From: DATBED01 sp035480695 | GTDB lineage: Bacteria; Patescibacteriota; Saccharimonadia; Saccharimonadales; UBA4665 | Assembly (NCBI GenBank): GCA_035480695.1 | Contig: DATIHM010000084.1 | Location: 1 to 5,713 of the forward strand | Reading direction: 5' to 3' | DNA length: 5,713 nucleotides | In this document: in pieces, positions 4,851-5,713 of the stretch | Position numbering within the stretch: position 1 is the first letter of the stretch | How the letters are laid out: every line of letters starts with the position of its first letter | Program-made: the position numbers and the translations under genes | Notes under the pieces: model-generated | Seen by the model: only the letters and a program-made list of their open reading frames with translations | Database searches by the model: none | What the model was told of the DNA's origin: nothing

Positions 4851-5644
4851 AGCCGCTCATCCGTTGGGGATTGCGCATGCGCCGCGCCTCGACCATCTGG
4901 TGGAGCATCGGCGTCTCGGCTTTCGTGACGCTCGAAATCAGCTTCTTCCCGGCTTTCAAGAACCAGGCGCAGCAGCTCAACCAGACCATCGGTCAACTGC
5001 CCACAGCCGTCAAGTCACTGATCGGCGATTCCGGCAACTATTTCTCGCCCGAGAACTATCTCAACTCGCGTGTCTTCTACCTGGTCATCCCGATATTATT
5101 CGCCATTTTGATGATCGGCCTGGGTTGCTCGCTGTTGGCCCGCGAAGAGCAGGACGGCACACTGGAACTACTCCTGTCGCGCCCGGTATCGCGCGGCCGC
5201 CTGCTGGCCGGCAAAGCCCTGACCGGCATCTACATTTCCGGAACCATAGCCCTCGTCAGCCTAATAGTCTGCGTCGGCCTGTGCAAAGCTGTCGGCCTGC
5301 CGAACAGTCTGGCCGAAATGGGCGCCGCCATGCTCGAAAGCTACCTGCTCTGCCTGGTGTTCGGCGCCTTCGCCTTTATGCTCACATCGCTTGGCAAGGC
5401 CACGCGCGGCCTCAGCCTGGGCCTGACAACCTGCCTTTTTGTCGGCAGCTACGTGTTGACGGGCTTAGTCAGTGCAGTCGACTGGCTTAAGTGGCCCGCC
5501 CGCCTCTTGCCATATTACTATTTCAACCCCGAAAAGATGCTCACCGGCCAATACGCCTGGGGACCAGTTATCGGCTACTTCTTGGCTGTCGTGGTTTTCG
5601 CCTGGGTCGGCTGGCTGGGGTTCCGCCGCCGCGATATCGGCTGA
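4847..5644 (+). CDS. ABC-2 type exporter permease
   Basis: 265 residues with about six membrane segments: near 17-36, 76-97, 123-146, 163-184, 188-210 and 240-258. After the second helix comes REEQDGTLELLLSRPVSRGRLLAGK (99-123), the conserved cytoplasmic coupling stretch of ABC-2 permeases (R/E-E-x-x-G-T-x-E-x-L-L-x-x-P-x-x-R). A longer extracytoplasmic loop (about 37-74) follows helix 1. The frame is open upstream to 4541, but ATG 4847 is chosen because its ATGA overlaps the stop of the ATPase, a Shine-Dalgarno-like site precedes it, and the protein then begins with the short basic segment typical of the family. It must work with the adjacent ATPase as a dimeric exporter. The protein ends with FRRRDIG, a common ABC-2 permease ending. 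No terminator follows within the window. Confidence 0.93.
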   Translation: MKPLIRWGLRMRRASTIWWSIGVSAFVTLEISFFPAFKNQAQQLNQTIGQLPTAVKSLIGDSGNYFSPENYLNSRVFYLVIPILFAILMIGLGCSLLAREEQDGTLELLLSRPVSRGRLLAGKALTGIYISGTIALVSLIVCVGLCKAVGLPNSLAEMGAAMLESYLLCLVFGAFAFMLTSLGKATRGLSLGLTTCLFVGSYVLTGLVSAVDWLKWPARLLPYYYFNPEKMLTGQYAWGPVIGYFLAVVVFAWVGWLGFRRRDIG

Positions 5645-5656
5645 GATGGCCTGGCT

Positions 5657-5713
5657 ATGATGTCGCGGACGTTTGCCTCTTCGTTGGATTCCAATGCTGA
5701 CGGCTCCACCTTG
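5657..5713 (+). CDS. Possible start of the next gene (cut by the window edge)
   Basis: A frame beginning at ATG 5657 (or ATG 5660) stays open to the window end for 19 codons, MMSRTFASSLDSNADGS and on. It begins 12 nt after the permease stop. No good Shine-Dalgarno site is seen. TATGAT (5656-5661) overlaps the start and so does not fit the leaderless spacing seen elsewhere. Too short to assign; it may be a chance frame. Confidence 0.25.
   Translation, partial: MMSRTFASSLDSNADGSTL

Overview
The window holds seven protein-coding stretches, all on the + strand, with a partial gene at the left edge and a possible partial start at the right edge. I infer a Candidate Phyla Radiation bacterium, most likely Saccharibacteria (TM7) or a relative. 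Reasons: a cell-surface protein with an LPxTG-like tail of the 'NTGPG' kind that I recall from that group; compact GC-rich genes with mostly tiny gaps; and several genes whose only upstream signal is a -10 box placed so that transcription would begin at the start codon. TGA is used as a normal stop (transporter, ABC ATPase, permease), which argues against the recoded SR1/Gracilibacteria lineages. The lineage is inference, not proven.

Layout. Positions 2-262 are the C-terminus of a surface protein with a Pro/Thr stalk, an LVNTG sorting-like motif, a membrane segment and a basic tail. A strong intrinsic terminator (285-310) follows. A canonical promoter (325-353) and a Shine-Dalgarno site drive a membrane-anchored extracytoplasmic protein (374-1117) whose C-terminal half resembles LolA/LppX-type folds. 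A 10-TM EamA/DMT-family transporter follows at 1133-1993. An AT-rich gap (1994-2168) carries an exact DnaA-box sequence, a near-match box, a long-armed inverted repeat and promoter-like elements. It precedes an orphan proline-rich 182-aa protein (2169-2717) with arginine-codon use unlike its neighbours and an 11-bp perfect inverted repeat near its 3' end. rarA (2731-3918), a replication-associated AAA+ ATPase, is next. An ABC exporter pair (ATPase 3945-4850, permease 4847-5644) closes the window, joined by an ATGA stop/start overlap.

How the genes relate. The ABC pair is one transcription and assembly unit. The other genes look like separately transcribed housekeeping or envelope genes rather than one pathway. 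The most notable pattern is regulatory: rarA and the ABC operon both have a -10 hexamer ending exactly 6 nt before the ATG, predicting leaderless mRNAs. The same rule would move the DMT transporter start from ATG 1133 to GTG 1136. Genes with a full promoter (374) instead have a short leader with a Shine-Dalgarno site. No mobile element, CRISPR array, tRNA or rRNA was seen, and I see no convincing new multi-gene system. The most novel parts are the AT-rich gap and the orphan gene behind it.
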